From NCBI RefSeq assembly GCF_036946495.1, contig NZ_JAQIIX010000002.1, positions 806,001 to 870,000 on the forward strand: 64,000 nt of DNA, written 5' to 3'. This DNA comes from Mycolicibacterium neoaurum (GTDB lineage: Bacteria; Actinomycetota; Actinomycetes; Mycobacteriales; Mycobacteriaceae). The notes under the pieces are model-generated. The model was not told the origin of the DNA. It ran no database searches and saw only the letters and a program-made list of their open reading frames with translations. Below are positions 1 through 8,414 of the stretch, piece by piece; the stretch's first letter is position 1; each line of letters opens with the position of its first letter. Position numbers and translations under genes: made by a program.

Positions 1-251
1 CCACCCAGGTTCGGCTCATCCGCTGGCTCTCGGCACGCGGGTTACTTGTGGGGACCGTGGCGACCGCGCAGCTCCCGGCCATGATGGCGGCGACGGCCGC
101 CGATCCCGATGAGTTCTACGGCCCCCAGTGGCCGGGGAACGCCGGCGGGCCGCCCGGTGTGCAGAAGCTGTGGAAACCCTTGCGTGACAGCACCGCCGCG
201 GACCGGTTATGGGATCTTTCGGAACGATTGACCGGCGTGCGGTTCGGCTGA
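1..251 (+). CDS. Short-chain dehydrogenase/reductase, C-terminal fragment
   Basis: Only the last 83 codons are in the window, with the reading frame entering at base 3. The tail (DEFYGPQWPGNAGGPP, then KLWKPLRDSTAADRLWDLSE and TGVRF) is typical of the C-terminal extension of mycobacterial SDR oxidoreductases of the protochlorophyllide-reductase-like group, which use NAD(P) to interconvert alcohols and ketones. The Rossmann fold and the YxxxK active site lie outside the window, so substrate and cofactor cannot be judged. It ends 49 bases before the diguanylate cyclase on the same strand. The family call rests on recognition of this tail alone. Confidence 0.6.
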   Translation, partial: TQVRLIRWLSARGLLVGTVATAQLPAMMAATAADPDEFYGPQWPGNAGGPPGVQKLWKPLRDSTAADRLWDLSERLTGVRFG

Positions 252-300
252 GCCGCGGTACGGCCTCAACCGATCGACGGTATCGGCCTATTCTGTCGAC

Positions 301-1245
301 ATGCCGTCGCGGGTGGACCTGCTGCCGACCGCCGGACGCTGGCATCAGTGGGGGGCCGCGGCCTATCTGGCCATGCTCGCGCTCTATGCCGGAGCCGCGA
401 CATCACACGATGCCGGGTCCGCCGGCGTGCACCAGCTGTACGCGGTGCTGGCCGCGGCGGCTGCCGTTGCCGTTGCCGTCCTGTTCACCGGGCACCTGCT
501 CGGTCTCGGGCGACGCCGCGAGCTGCTGCTCGGCTGGCCGATCGCCGCGCTGGTCACGACGACGGTGGCCGGCCTGATCGAACCCGCCGCCACACGCGAC
601 CTCCCCGGCACGATCACCATCACCTTTGCCTACGCCGGGCTGACCAACCCACCTCGGCGATCGTTGTTGTTGGCGCCCTTGGGTGTGCTGGCCTTCATCG
701 TCGGTGGCCAACACCCCCTCCCCGCCGCGATACCGAAAGTCGCCGCTGCGGCCGTGATGTGGGTGCTCATCGCCGAAGTGCCTGCGTGGCTGATCGCGCG
801 CCTCGACCAGCAGAGCAGACAACTGCGCGTGATAGCCCTGACCGGCTTGCTCGACCGGACCACGCTGGCACCGCAATTGGACGCCCACAACGCTGATTCG
901 GCGGTGTTACTGATCGACCTCGACGGTTTCAAGCGCTACAACGACGCCCACGGGCACCACGCCGGTGACGAGGTACTGGTGCGATTCGCGGATACACTGC
1001 GCGCCTCGATCCGCACCGGCGACATCGGTTTTCGGATCGGTGGCGATGAATTCCTGGCAATCCTCGTCGGCGCCGATGACGACGAGGCCCAACGGGTGAT
1101 CGATCGCATCCGCAGTCGATGGTCGGTGGCCGGAGCGCCGGTGTCCTTCAGCGCCGGTACCGCGACGGGGCCGACCGATCTGCTCAAGCTCGCCGATGAG
1201 CGGATGTACCAGCAGAAGCGACTGCGCCGGGAGCAGCGCGACTGA
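301..1245 (+). CDS. Membrane-anchored diguanylate cyclase (GGDEF domain)
   Basis: The 314-residue protein would make cyclic di-GMP from two GTP at the membrane. Residues about 15 to 165 hold roughly six hydrophobic segments. A GGDEF domain follows at about 178 to 305, with an intact GGDEF signature at residues 247-251 and the metal-binding LIDLDGFKRYND segment near 204-215. An RxxD inhibitory site (R238-T-G-D241) sits exactly five residues before GGDEF, so product feedback inhibition is likely. There is no EAL domain and no recognisable PAS or GAF sensor, so the membrane part is the probable input. The ATG at 301 begins the hydrophobic region directly. Activity is inferred from motif integrity only. 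Confidence 0.88.
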   Translation: MPSRVDLLPTAGRWHQWGAAAYLAMLALYAGAATSHDAGSAGVHQLYAVLAAAAAVAVAVLFTGHLLGLGRRRELLLGWPIAALVTTTVAGLIEPAATRDLPGTITITFAYAGLTNPPRRSLLLAPLGVLAFIVGGQHPLPAAIPKVAAAAVMWVLIAEVPAWLIARLDQQSRQLRVIALTGLLDRTTLAPQLDAHNADSAVLLIDLDGFKRYNDAHGHHAGDEVLVRFADTLRASIRTGDIGFRIGGDEFLAILVGADDDEAQRVIDRIRSRWSVAGAPVSFSAGTATGPTDLLKLADERMYQQKRLRREQRD

Positions 1246-1314
1246 GCGCTGGATTCCGGTTTACGGGGGATTTCCCCCTGGTGGACCCGTCGGCCGCACA
1301 GCAGAGTTGCTCGC

Positions 1315-2076
1315 GTGTTCACACTCTCCGATCGATCGGTCGCGGCGCTGTCCATGATGGTGTCGGTCGTCTTGGTGGCCGCATTCGTCCGAGGGCCCGC
1401 CGCGCTGTTGCACCGGTCGTTTCCCGAGTACGCGGACGTCGACGGGATGCCCGACGCGGTGACCTCTGCGGTGAGACAGTTCCTGAGTTCACCCACTGCC
1501 GCCCTGCCACCGGAATTGGCTCGGCTGACCGACTATTGGTTTCAATGGCACGCCATCAAGATCGGGATCAGCGTTGCGCTGGTGATGTCCTTCGCGATCC
1601 TCGCCGCCGCATGCTGGACGCGCTACCTGAGCCAGCAGGGCCGACGTGCCGTGTCATACGGGTTGGCAGCCAACCTCGCCGGCATCCTGGCCTTCTTGGC
1701 CGGCTGGCTAGTGGCCATCAATGTCCAGGCGACTGCCGTGCCGCTGGTCGCACTGTTGCCGTGGATACCGCCGGGCACACTGTCGATCGACACACTGGTC
1801 GACAGTCCCGCAATGACCGAATTGCTGGAGCAGGTGAGTCGGTATCACTGGGTGCTCGTGGTTGGCACCGGCGCGCTGGCGGCACTATCCGTAGCGGGTT
1901 CGGTGGCGTTGTGGCGCCGACGCACCGCCGCGGGCAGCCGCGACCGGCGCATGTTCTCAGCGCTGCTGACCCTCACATCGATGAACGCGGTGGCCGGGGT
2001 GTTGGTCAGCACCTACAGCATGATCTCAGCGATGGATCCCGCCGCGTCACTGCGCGCGATCCTGGAAATGGGTTAG
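1315..2076 (+). CDS. Hypothetical membrane protein with about four membrane segments
   Basis: The 253-residue protein begins at GTG 1315 and has an N-terminal hydrophobic helix, a soluble extracellular-type stretch (about 25-75), two central helices (about 80-98 and 112-140), a helix at about 176-198 and a final one near 215-240. I do not recognise the family. The topology, an N-terminal helix plus a large loop and a helical bundle, resembles mycobacterial DUF1772-like small membrane proteins, but this is only an impression. It follows the diguanylate cyclase by about 70 bases on the same strand and converges with the TetR gene that ends at 2088. Confidence 0.6.
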   Translation: MFTLSDRSVAALSMMVSVVLVAAFVRGPAALLHRSFPEYADVDGMPDAVTSAVRQFLSSPTAALPPELARLTDYWFQWHAIKIGISVALVMSFAILAAACWTRYLSQQGRRAVSYGLAANLAGILAFLAGWLVAINVQATAVPLVALLPWIPPGTLSIDTLVDSPAMTELLEQVSRYHWVLVVGTGALAALSVAGSVALWRRRTAAGSRDRRMFSALLTLTSMNAVAGVLVSTYSMISAMDPAASLRAILEMG

Positions 2077-2087
2077 AGCAATCTTTG

Positions 2088-2663
2088 TCACGCACGCTGG
2101 GTGAGTGCCGGTGCCAAGAAGTCCTCGAGTAACCGGCGTTCGACTGCGGGATCACTGGCGGGAAAACTGAGCAGGGATACGAAGATTCGTACGATCCATT
2201 GTGCGGCAAGCGGATTCTGCGTGGTGAGACCCGTGAGCTCACCCGCGAAAAGCCCGAGTCGCGGGGACTCGATCAACGACTCGGCCAAGCGAGTATCCCG
2301 GAACGACTGGACGATATCGTCGCTCAACGGGTCGGCGCGCACTCGGTCGAGCGCGACGAGAAAGGCGACCACCAGCCGTTCGGATCCTTCCAAAGGGGCG
2401 ACGGCCTCTCGCACGGCGTGCATGATCCGCTCACCGGCGACGGAGAACACCGCCTCGCGGATCTGAGCTTTGCCGCCGACGTTGCGATAGATCGTCGCCC
2501 GCGAGCAGTGTGCTCGCGCAGCGAGGCTGTCGATATCGAAGTTGTCCCAGCCGTGACAGGCGACCATCTCGGTCGCGACCGACACGATGCGCCGCGTTGC
2601 CAGCGCCCGGCGATCTGCGCCGACGAGCCAGTCACCACCCGACACTTTCGACTCCTCTGACAT
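2088..2663 (-). CDS. TetR-family regulator divergent from a P450
   Basis: This 191-residue protein has an N-terminal helix-turn-helix of TetR type: ATRRIVSVATEMVACHGWDNF, then DSLAARAHCSRATIYRNVGGK at about residues 46-66. The C-terminal half is a ligand-binding helical bundle with no clear subfamily signature. It is transcribed away from the cytochrome P450 gene across a 187-base gap, the usual arrangement for a local repressor of the divergent gene. No long perfect palindrome is visible in that gap; a weak CGTT-N7-AACG element occurs near 2755. The ligand is unknown. Confidence 0.85.
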   Translation of the reverse strand: MSEESKVSGGDWLVGADRRALATRRIVSVATEMVACHGWDNFDIDSLAARAHCSRATIYRNVGGKAQIREAVFSVAGERIMHAVREAVAPLEGSERLVVAFLVALDRVRADPLSDDIVQSFRDTRLAESLIESPRLGLFAGELTGLTTQNPLAAQWIVRIFVSLLSFPASDPAVERRLLEDFLAPALTQRA

Positions 2664-2850
2664 CAGCCGGCCTCCTCCGTCGACTACTTCTGCGCGGTTC
2701 TCATCGTGCGACAGAATCTCGCCTGAGAGAGTCCATTCGCCCTGTTCGGATCGTCGTTCTGAGACAACGGTAGCCCCGGATGCACGCTGCCCATTTCAAG
2801 TTTCCTCCTATCGTTGACGCGACTTGTGCAGGCCGCTCAGTATTTGCCCG

Positions 2851-4071
2851 GTGACGTCCACATCGAGCCAACTCGGAATCGGACTGCTTGCCGACGACGC
2901 GATCCAAAGCCCACACCCACTGTATTCACGCATGCATAGCGAGGGCCCTGTGCATCGCGTGGGCGATTCCACGTTCTACGCGGTGTCCGGCTGGGACGCG
3001 ATACAGGACGCCGTGTCACGGCCCGAAGACTTCTCGTCGAACTTGACCGCCACGATGACCTATCAAGACGACGGCACTGTCGGCACCTTCACCATGGACC
3101 CGATCGGTGGCCCCACCCACGTCCTCGCCACCGCCGATGATCCGTCACACAACGTTCACCGCAAGATGATCGTGCCTCAACTCGCTGCGCGGCGAATCCG
3201 AGCCCTGGAGCCCTTTATTCGCGATGTCACGACTCAACTGTGGGACCGCGAATTTCGCGGCTCACACGTCGAGTGGATGGGATCGATGGCCAATCGGCTG
3301 CCGATGATCGTGGTGTGCCGGCTCATCGGGGCTCCAGAGGAAGACATCGATCGGCTCGTCGATTGGGGCTACGCCGGCACGCAGATGCTGGAAGGTTTTG
3401 TCAGCGACGATCAGCTCAAGGAAGCGGGGATCGCGGTGATGGAGCTCAGTGGTTACATCACGAAGCGCTTTCAGGATGCGGCCGGCAGTCCTGAAGACAC
3501 CCTCCTCAGCGACTTGGCCGCCGCGTGCGCTTCGGGGACCCTAGACGAGCTGAGCGCACAGATCATCATGATCACTCTCTTCAGTGCGGGTGGTGAGTCG
3601 ACCGCATCTCTCATCGGTTCCGCGGCTCACATCCTGGCGACCATGCCCGATGTCCAGCGCCAGCTTCGTGATCGCCCGGAACTGCTGGGCGCCTTCATCG
3701 AAGAAGTGCTGCGCTATGAGCCGCCGTTCCGCGGTCACTATCGCCACGTACTGCGCGACACCACCTTGGCCGGAGTGCCTTTGGAGGCGGATTCCCGACT
3801 CCTTCTGCTGTGGGGAGCCGCCAATCGAGACCCCGCCAAGTTCGAGTATCCCGACCAGTTCCGCCTCGATCGGGACAGCGCGCGTGGACATCTCGCGTTC
3901 GGAAAAGGAGCCCACTTCTGCGTCGGTGCCGCACTGGCCCGTCTGGAGGCGCGCATAGTGCTGGAATCGCTGCTGGCACATACCGCCAACGTGGAGGCCG
4001 CCGGCGTAGGTCGCTGGCTGCCCAGCCTGCTTGTTCGCCGTCTTGAGCGACTAGAACTCGCAGTGTCCTGA
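2851..4071 (+). CDS. Cytochrome P450 monooxygenase
   Basis: The product is a soluble class I bacterial P450 of about 406 residues. The heme-binding loop FGKGAHFCVGAALA places the cysteine ligand near residue 357. The I-helix reads LFSAGGESTAS, with Glu-Ser-Thr in the oxygen-activation position, and the ExxR motif of the K-helix is EEVLRYEPP. I prefer GTG 2851 (VTSTSSQLGIG) as the start; a TTG at 2824 in the same frame would add nine residues. No ferredoxin or ferredoxin reductase gene lies nearby, so electrons must come from elsewhere. It is divergent from a TetR gene that probably controls it. The substrate cannot be told from sequence; the neighbours suggest a lipid-like or polycyclic compound. 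Confidence 0.9.
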   Translation: MTSTSSQLGIGLLADDAIQSPHPLYSRMHSEGPVHRVGDSTFYAVSGWDAIQDAVSRPEDFSSNLTATMTYQDDGTVGTFTMDPIGGPTHVLATADDPSHNVHRKMIVPQLAARRIRALEPFIRDVTTQLWDREFRGSHVEWMGSMANRLPMIVVCRLIGAPEEDIDRLVDWGYAGTQMLEGFVSDDQLKEAGIAVMELSGYITKRFQDAAGSPEDTLLSDLAAACASGTLDELSAQIIMITLFSAGGESTASLIGSAAHILATMPDVQRQLRDRPELLGAFIEEVLRYEPPFRGHYRHVLRDTTLAGVPLEADSRLLLLWGAANRDPAKFEYPDQFRLDRDSARGHLAFGKGAHFCVGAALARLEARIVLESLLAHTANVEAAGVGRWLPSLLVRRLERLELAVS

Positions 4072-4131
4072 GCAGGAACGTGATGGACGCTAGAAAGAGT
4101 TATGGCACAAACATTTTGATACGAGCCAGTC

Positions 4132-4764
4132 TCAATCCGCGGCTTCCAGGTAGGAAACCAGTGCGTTGGTCAACCCACGGCGCGCGAGGTCCAGGTCCGA
4201 ATATGAGCCGAGCTGACGCTCCGAGACCAGACCGCGCATAGCCCCAGGGATCAGCGTGGCGACCTCACGCACGCGATCCGGGTCGGCGCCGAGATCCTCG
4301 AATGCGTTGCGGCAGATCTCCAGCCATGACCGACCCCAGGAGTACAGCTCGGCCGCGGTCTGCGGATACAACCGCTCCAGTTCGGCATGATCGCGTGGCA
4401 ATGCCGCACGCAGGTTCTCGATGGCCCGGGAATCCGGCGAATCGAGACCCTCGAAAAGGGTGTCGATGATGTTGGCGACGCGCTTGCTCAAGACGGGGTC
4501 GGTGCTGAACGATGCGAACACATCGGCTCGGCGTTGTGCCGTGCGATGAAGCACGGCGGCCCAGAAGCCGTCGGCGTCACCGAATTGGTACTGCACGGCG
4601 CCCCAGGTGGCGCCGATGTCCTTGGCTATCCGGTTGGCCGATACCGATGCGGGATCACCCGAGGCCAGCGCCTTCAACGCGGCCTCCAGCATGTTCTCGC
4701 GGGTCGCCTGGCCGCGCCGATTCGGGCGTCGTGCCGGCATGGAGGCCTCGGCCGTGTCGGTCAT
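4132..4764 (-). CDS. TetR-family regulator divergent from the Rieske oxygenase operon
   Basis: The protein is 210 residues from ATG 4764 (MTDTAEASM); an earlier in-frame ATG at 4806 would add 14 residues but would run into the divergent promoter. The DNA-binding part is QATRENMLEAALKALASGD, followed by SANRIAKDIGATWGAVQYQFG near residues 38-58, where the recognition helix carries WGAVQYQF instead of the usual YYHF/YRYF. The rest is a helical ligand-binding domain. It faces the Rieske gene across 77 bases and is the likely repressor of the oxygenase-reductase operon at 4842-8093. Confidence 0.85.
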   Translation of the reverse strand: MTDTAEASMPARRPNRRGQATRENMLEAALKALASGDPASVSANRIAKDIGATWGAVQYQFGDADGFWAAVLHRTAQRRADVFASFSTDPVLSKRVANIIDTLFEGLDSPDSRAIENLRAALPRDHAELERLYPQTAAELYSWGRSWLEICRNAFEDLGADPDRVREVATLIPGAMRGLVSERQLGSYSDLDLARRGLTNALVSYLEAAD

Positions 4765-4829
4765 CAGCCGAGGATATCGCGCATCGGGCAAAATCATAAA
4801 GGCCACTATGCAAGTTTCATTGATTGTTC

Positions 4830-4835
4830 TATGCT
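4830..4835 (+). promoter_or_regulatory. Candidate -10 box for a leaderless Rieske mRNA
   Basis: TATGCT fits the mycobacterial TAnnnT -10 pattern and ends seven bases before ATG 4842. No Shine-Dalgarno-like run lies upstream of that ATG. The spacing suggests transcription begins at the start codon itself, as in many mycobacterial leaderless transcripts. This is inference from spacing only. Confidence 0.35.
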
Positions 4836-4841
4836 TCCCGC

Positions 4842-5870
4842 ATGGCCAAGCCGCCCCTGTCCATGAAGCCCACCGGCTGGTTCCAGGTCGCCTGGTCCGA
4901 CGAGGTCGGTATCGGCGCCGTCCACCCCATGAAGTACTTCGATCGAGAGCTGATCGCGTGGCGCTCGGAGTCCGGGCAGGTCACCGTGATGGACGCCTAC
5001 TGCGAGCACCTCGGTGCCCACCTCGGATACGGCGGCACCGTCCATGGCGAGGTGCTGCAATGTCCCTTCCACGGCTGGCAGTGGAATCAGCAGGGCCGTA
5101 ACGTCTGCATTCCCTACGAGAATCGGCCCAACCGCGGACGTCGCATCAAGACCTATCCGGTGACCGAACGCAACGCGTCGATCTACATCTGGCATGACAT
5201 CGAGGACCGGGAGCCGTTCTTCGACGCCCCCGACGTGTTCGCCAGCTTCGGCGACGGCACCAGCGAGGCCGACTACTACCCGCAGCAGCGACTGTTCGAG
5301 CCCGGGCGTGAGATGCATCCACAGTACGTGCTCGAAAATGGCGTGGATTTCGCACATTTCAAGTACGTGCACGGCACGCCCATCAACCCGATCTTCACCC
5401 GGCACGACTTCGACGAGCCGGTGTCCTATGTCGATTTCACCATCACCTTCGAGGGTGACGATGGTCAGCGGATCGAAGACATCAACAGTGGCGTCGAGGC
5501 GATCAACGGCGGCCTGGGTGTCGCCGTGACCAAGAGTTGGGGAATGATCGACAACCGCACCATCTCGGCCATCACGCCGGTCGACGAGCGCACCTCCGAC
5601 ATCCGCTTCATGGTCTACATCGGACGGCCGAAAGGCGAGGTGCGCAACCCCGAGCGCGCCCGCGTCAAGGCCGAGGAGTTCGGCGCCGAGGTCATCCGAC
5701 AGTTCCGCCAGGACATCCATATCTGGTCCCATCAGCGCTATTCCGACCCTCCCGCGCTCGCCAGTTCGGAGATGAAGGGGTTCACCGCGATCCGCAACTG
5801 GGCCCTGAAGTTCTACCCGGATGGCAAAGGCGGCAGCGCCGCCGACCTGGCTGCCCGAGCCACACACTGA
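4842..5870 (+). CDS. Rieske non-heme iron oxygenase, KshA-like
   Basis: The 342-residue alpha subunit of a ring-hydroxylating oxygenase has a Rieske [2Fe-2S] site at C54-x-H56 and C74-x2-H77 and a mononuclear iron site in GVDFAHFKYVH (H172 and H177, with D169 nearby). Length and the single-component alpha architecture resemble KshA, the 3-ketosteroid 9-alpha-hydroxylase oxygenase, and the Rieske-proximal sequence VMDAYCEHLGAHLG recalls KshA's VLDGYCRHMGG. No reductase is encoded beside it, so a KshB-like partner elsewhere is needed. It probably opens an operon with the two DapB-like genes (30- and 25-base gaps). The ATG at 4842 was chosen over TTG 4824 because it fits the start of homologous oxygenases. 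The steroid link is inference. Confidence 0.88.
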   Translation: MAKPPLSMKPTGWFQVAWSDEVGIGAVHPMKYFDRELIAWRSESGQVTVMDAYCEHLGAHLGYGGTVHGEVLQCPFHGWQWNQQGRNVCIPYENRPNRGRRIKTYPVTERNASIYIWHDIEDREPFFDAPDVFASFGDGTSEADYYPQQRLFEPGREMHPQYVLENGVDFAHFKYVHGTPINPIFTRHDFDEPVSYVDFTITFEGDDGQRIEDINSGVEAINGGLGVAVTKSWGMIDNRTISAITPVDERTSDIRFMVYIGRPKGEVRNPERARVKAEEFGAEVIRQFRQDIHIWSHQRYSDPPALASSEMKGFTAIRNWALKFYPDGKGGSAADLAARATH

Positions 5871-5899
5871 CCAAATGATCTGACCCAGAAAGGTTTTCG

Positions 5900-6973
5900 A
5901 TGGCAATCAAGGTATTCCAGGTCGCGACCGGCAACGTCGGCTCCGAGATGATCAAGCGGATAGCCGATGAACCCGATCTCGAACTGATCGGTGTGCACTG
6001 CTACTCGCCGGACAAGATCGGCAGGGACGCCGGCGAGCTGGCCGGGATTGCGCCCAACGGGGTGATCGCCACCGGCACCGTCGAGGAGATCATCGCCGCC
6101 AAGCCCGATGTGCTGACCTTCCACGGTGTGTTCCCCGATGAGGACCTGTATGTCAAAATCCTTGAGGCCGGGATCAACATCGTCACCACCGCCGACTGGA
6201 TCACCGGGTTCCACCGCGACACCAACCACCCGCACCCGTCGGGCAAGCTCGTCAGCCGGCTTCTCCAGGAGGCGTGCGAGAAGGGCGGTGCGACGTTCTA
6301 CGGCACCGGGATGAATCCGGGTGTGAACCAGATCCTCGGCGTGGTGTGCTCGGCCGATGTCGCCGAGATCGAGAACGTCACCACCATCGAATCCGTCGAC
6401 GTGTCATGCCATCACTCCAAGGACACCTGGATCGAGGTCGGCTATGGGCAACCCGTCGACGATCCCTCGATCCCGGACAAGCTGCGCAAGTACACCGAGG
6501 TGTTCGCCGACTCGGTGTACATGATGGCCGACTGCTTCGGACTCGAGCTCGACGAGGTGAAGTTCGAGTACGAGCTGGGGGCATGCACCAAGGATGTCGA
6601 CCTGGGCTGGTACCAGCTCCCCAAGGGATCCCTCGGCGGCAACTACATCAAGTACGTCGGCACGGTCGACGGCGTACCACGGGTGGAAACCCATCTGGAA
6701 TGGCAGATGACCCCGCACACCGATCCCAGCTGGGATATCAAGGGCTGCTACATCACTCAGATCAAGGGCGACCCCAACATCTACAACAAGCACATGATCT
6801 TCCCCAAACCCGGAGTCGACCTGTCGAATCCGGACAACTTCGCCTCCATCGGGATGACGGTGACGGGGATGCCCGCACTGCACTCCATCAAATCCGTGGT
6901 CGCGGCCGCACCCGGCATCATCACCAGTGCCGACCTTCCACTGCGCGGCTTCGCCGGCCGCTTCAAACTCTAG
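5900..6973 (+). CDS. DapB-like NAD(P)-dependent oxidoreductase, copy 1
   Basis: The 357-residue protein has an N-terminal Rossmann fold (VFQVATGNVGSEMIKRI, residues 4-20) of the dihydrodipicolinate-reductase N-domain type, then a conserved GTGMNPGVNQ segment near 136-145 and a longer C-terminal domain. This architecture is the NAD(P)H-dependent amine dehydrogenase family that includes 2,4-diaminopentanoate dehydrogenase, not true DapB (about 245 residues). Mycobacteria have many uncharacterised members beside catabolic oxygenases. It lies 29 bases after the Rieske gene with an AAAGG ribosome site and is followed by a paralogue. It probably acts on an oxidised intermediate produced by that oxygenase, but the reaction is unknown. 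Confidence 0.78.
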   Translation: MAIKVFQVATGNVGSEMIKRIADEPDLELIGVHCYSPDKIGRDAGELAGIAPNGVIATGTVEEIIAAKPDVLTFHGVFPDEDLYVKILEAGINIVTTADWITGFHRDTNHPHPSGKLVSRLLQEACEKGGATFYGTGMNPGVNQILGVVCSADVAEIENVTTIESVDVSCHHSKDTWIEVGYGQPVDDPSIPDKLRKYTEVFADSVYMMADCFGLELDEVKFEYELGACTKDVDLGWYQLPKGSLGGNYIKYVGTVDGVPRVETHLEWQMTPHTDPSWDIKGCYITQIKGDPNIYNKHMIFPKPGVDLSNPDNFASIGMTVTGMPALHSIKSVVAAAPGIITSADLPLRGFAGRFKL

Positions 6974-6998
6974 CGGCACCGAATCATCAGGAGGCCGC

Positions 6999-8093
6999 AT
7001 GACGCTGCCACACCCCGAACCCGTTCTGCGCGTGGTGCAATGGACAACGGGCAACGTCGCGGCCGAAACGGTACGCGCGGTGCTCGCCCGCCCCGATCTA
7101 CAGCTGGTCGGCGCCTACGCCTACTCCCCTGAGAAGGTCGGGGTGGACGTCGGACAGTTGTGCGGGCTGGGCGAGGACTTCGGTGTCCGTGCCACCGATG
7201 ACGTCGGCGCTTTGCTCGATCTGCGGCCGGATTGCACCATCTACAACCCGCTGCACTTCAATGTTGCGGAGGTGCAGAAGATCCTGCGCGCCGGTGTCAA
7301 CATCGTCACCAGCGCCGAGTTTCTCACCGGTCGCAACCTCGCCGATGACGAGCGCGCGGATATCGACGCCGCGGGCCAGGCGGGCGGAGCGACACTGTTC
7401 GGCAGCGGGATGAACCCGGGCTTCGCGCAGCTGGTGGCGGCCATCTCCAGCGGGGTGTCGACCGACGTGCGGCGGGTGTCGATGACCGAATCGGTCAACG
7501 TCGCCGAATTCATAGGTGATGCCAACTTCCAAGCGGTGGGTTGGGGTCGCCCCAAGGATGATCCGGGCCATGTCGAGGATGTTCGCCGCGGCACCGCCGT
7601 GTTCGCCGAGGCGGTCGATGTCCTCGCCCACCTCACGCGGGTCGAGCTCGACAGCATCGACTGCACAGTCGATTTCGCCTATACGACCCGAGACGTGGTG
7701 GCCGATGGAGTGTCCCTGCCCCAGGGACACGTCGGCGCCATGGACGTTCGGTGGTTCGGCGTGGTCGGCGGTCGCGAGGTCCTCACGGTCACACAGCGCT
7801 GGGTCGCCACCGAAGCACTCGACCCGCCGTGGACCGTCGAGCACGGTTACCGCATCGAGGTGGTCGGCGACCCGAACGTGCACGTTCGGGTCGATCTGAT
7901 GCCCACCGACGCCGATCTCGCCGACCTCACCCCGCAGCGGATGCGCAGCATCGGCCTGCGCATCACCGCGGGTCCGTTGATCAACGCCATTCCCGCGGTG
8001 TGTGCAGCTGCCCCCGGTATCGCTACCTACGCCGATCTGCCCGCGATCGCAGCGCACATTCCGGCCGCGCTCGCCACGCAGAAGAATCTCTGA
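6999..8093 (+). CDS. DapB-like NAD(P)-dependent oxidoreductase, copy 2
   Basis: The 364-residue protein is a paralogue of the gene before it: VVQWTTGNVAAETVRAVL at the nucleotide-binding loop, AYAYSPEKVGVDVG after strand two, GSGMNPGFAQL near residue 140, and PAVCAAAPGIATYADLP at the C-terminus where copy 1 has VVAAAPGIITSADLP. ATG 6999 is preceded by a strong AGGAGG. The pair diverges across most of the C-terminal half, which argues for two successive steps or a heteromer rather than a recent duplication. The reaction is not known; the family contains amine dehydrogenases and reductases of cyclic imines. Confidence 0.78.
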   Translation: MTLPHPEPVLRVVQWTTGNVAAETVRAVLARPDLQLVGAYAYSPEKVGVDVGQLCGLGEDFGVRATDDVGALLDLRPDCTIYNPLHFNVAEVQKILRAGVNIVTSAEFLTGRNLADDERADIDAAGQAGGATLFGSGMNPGFAQLVAAISSGVSTDVRRVSMTESVNVAEFIGDANFQAVGWGRPKDDPGHVEDVRRGTAVFAEAVDVLAHLTRVELDSIDCTVDFAYTTRDVVADGVSLPQGHVGAMDVRWFGVVGGREVLTVTQRWVATEALDPPWTVEHGYRIEVVGDPNVHVRVDLMPTDADLADLTPQRMRSIGLRITAGPLINAIPAVCAAAPGIATYADLPAIAAHIPAALATQKNL

Positions 8094-8414
8094 TCGGCAA
8101 GCCCGGATCGGGAAAGAACCGGTGACCGGTGCGCTCACCGAACACGCCACGTGAAGTGGAGCTAAAGGGAGACTTGTCGAACCCTGATACTGCTGACCGA
8201 ACACAACGTCTATGCGGGTCAGATATCCACCGGCGGTTCGGAACCAGACCGACCCAGACTTCGAGACACGCAAGATGCACCGACCAGCGCGCAAAGAAAC
8301 GGGAACACTCGCTGTTGTCGATGTTGGCGAGTCACCTGGAATCTGTCGACGCGGGGGACACGTCCCCGTTCTTGTCTCCTCGGTGTCACCCTTGTTGTCG
8401 AGTCATGGTCCGGG
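8094..8414. other. 321-base intergenic stretch between convergent genes
   Basis: No convincing gene is visible; the short open frames here have no ribosome sites or recognisable products. The stretch carries a degenerate copy of a tRNA-Ala 3' end (8153-8187), described separately, and otherwise nothing I can name. It marks a change from the Rieske operon to the next TetR-flavoprotein unit. Confidence 0.55.
8153..8187 (-). repeat. Degenerate copy of the tRNA-Ala 3' end, candidate old att site
   Basis: Thirteen bases, GAAGTGGAGCTAA at 8153-8165, are identical to 16479-16491, which covers the end of tRNA-Ala(CGC) and the first bases beyond it. TCGAACCC followed by TGA (8177-8187) then repeats the T-arm of the same tRNA in the same order and orientation, but with a four-base larger spacing. 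The match runs past the mature 3' end of the tRNA, which points to this locus rather than to a generic tRNA fragment. A duplicated tRNA 3' end is the usual trace of tyrosine-recombinase integration. The imperfect identity means the event would be old, or the match could be fortuitous. Confidence 0.45.

Noticed and set aside
1264..1279. Terminator after the diguanylate cyclase (GGGGG-ATTT-CCCCC)
   Set aside because: A five-base stem without extension is too weak to claim in this GC-rich sequence.
2664..2850. Operator for the TetR facing the P450 (CGTT-N7-AACG)
   Set aside because: Four-base arms occur by chance too often; no longer symmetry was found in this gap.
4806..5906. Long open frame antisense to the Rieske gene (366 codons)
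   Set aside because: It has no ribosome site and no family signature and simply mirrors the codon pattern of a GC-rich gene on the other strand. The same holds for the frames 18228-19634, 39254-40645 and 44790-46868.
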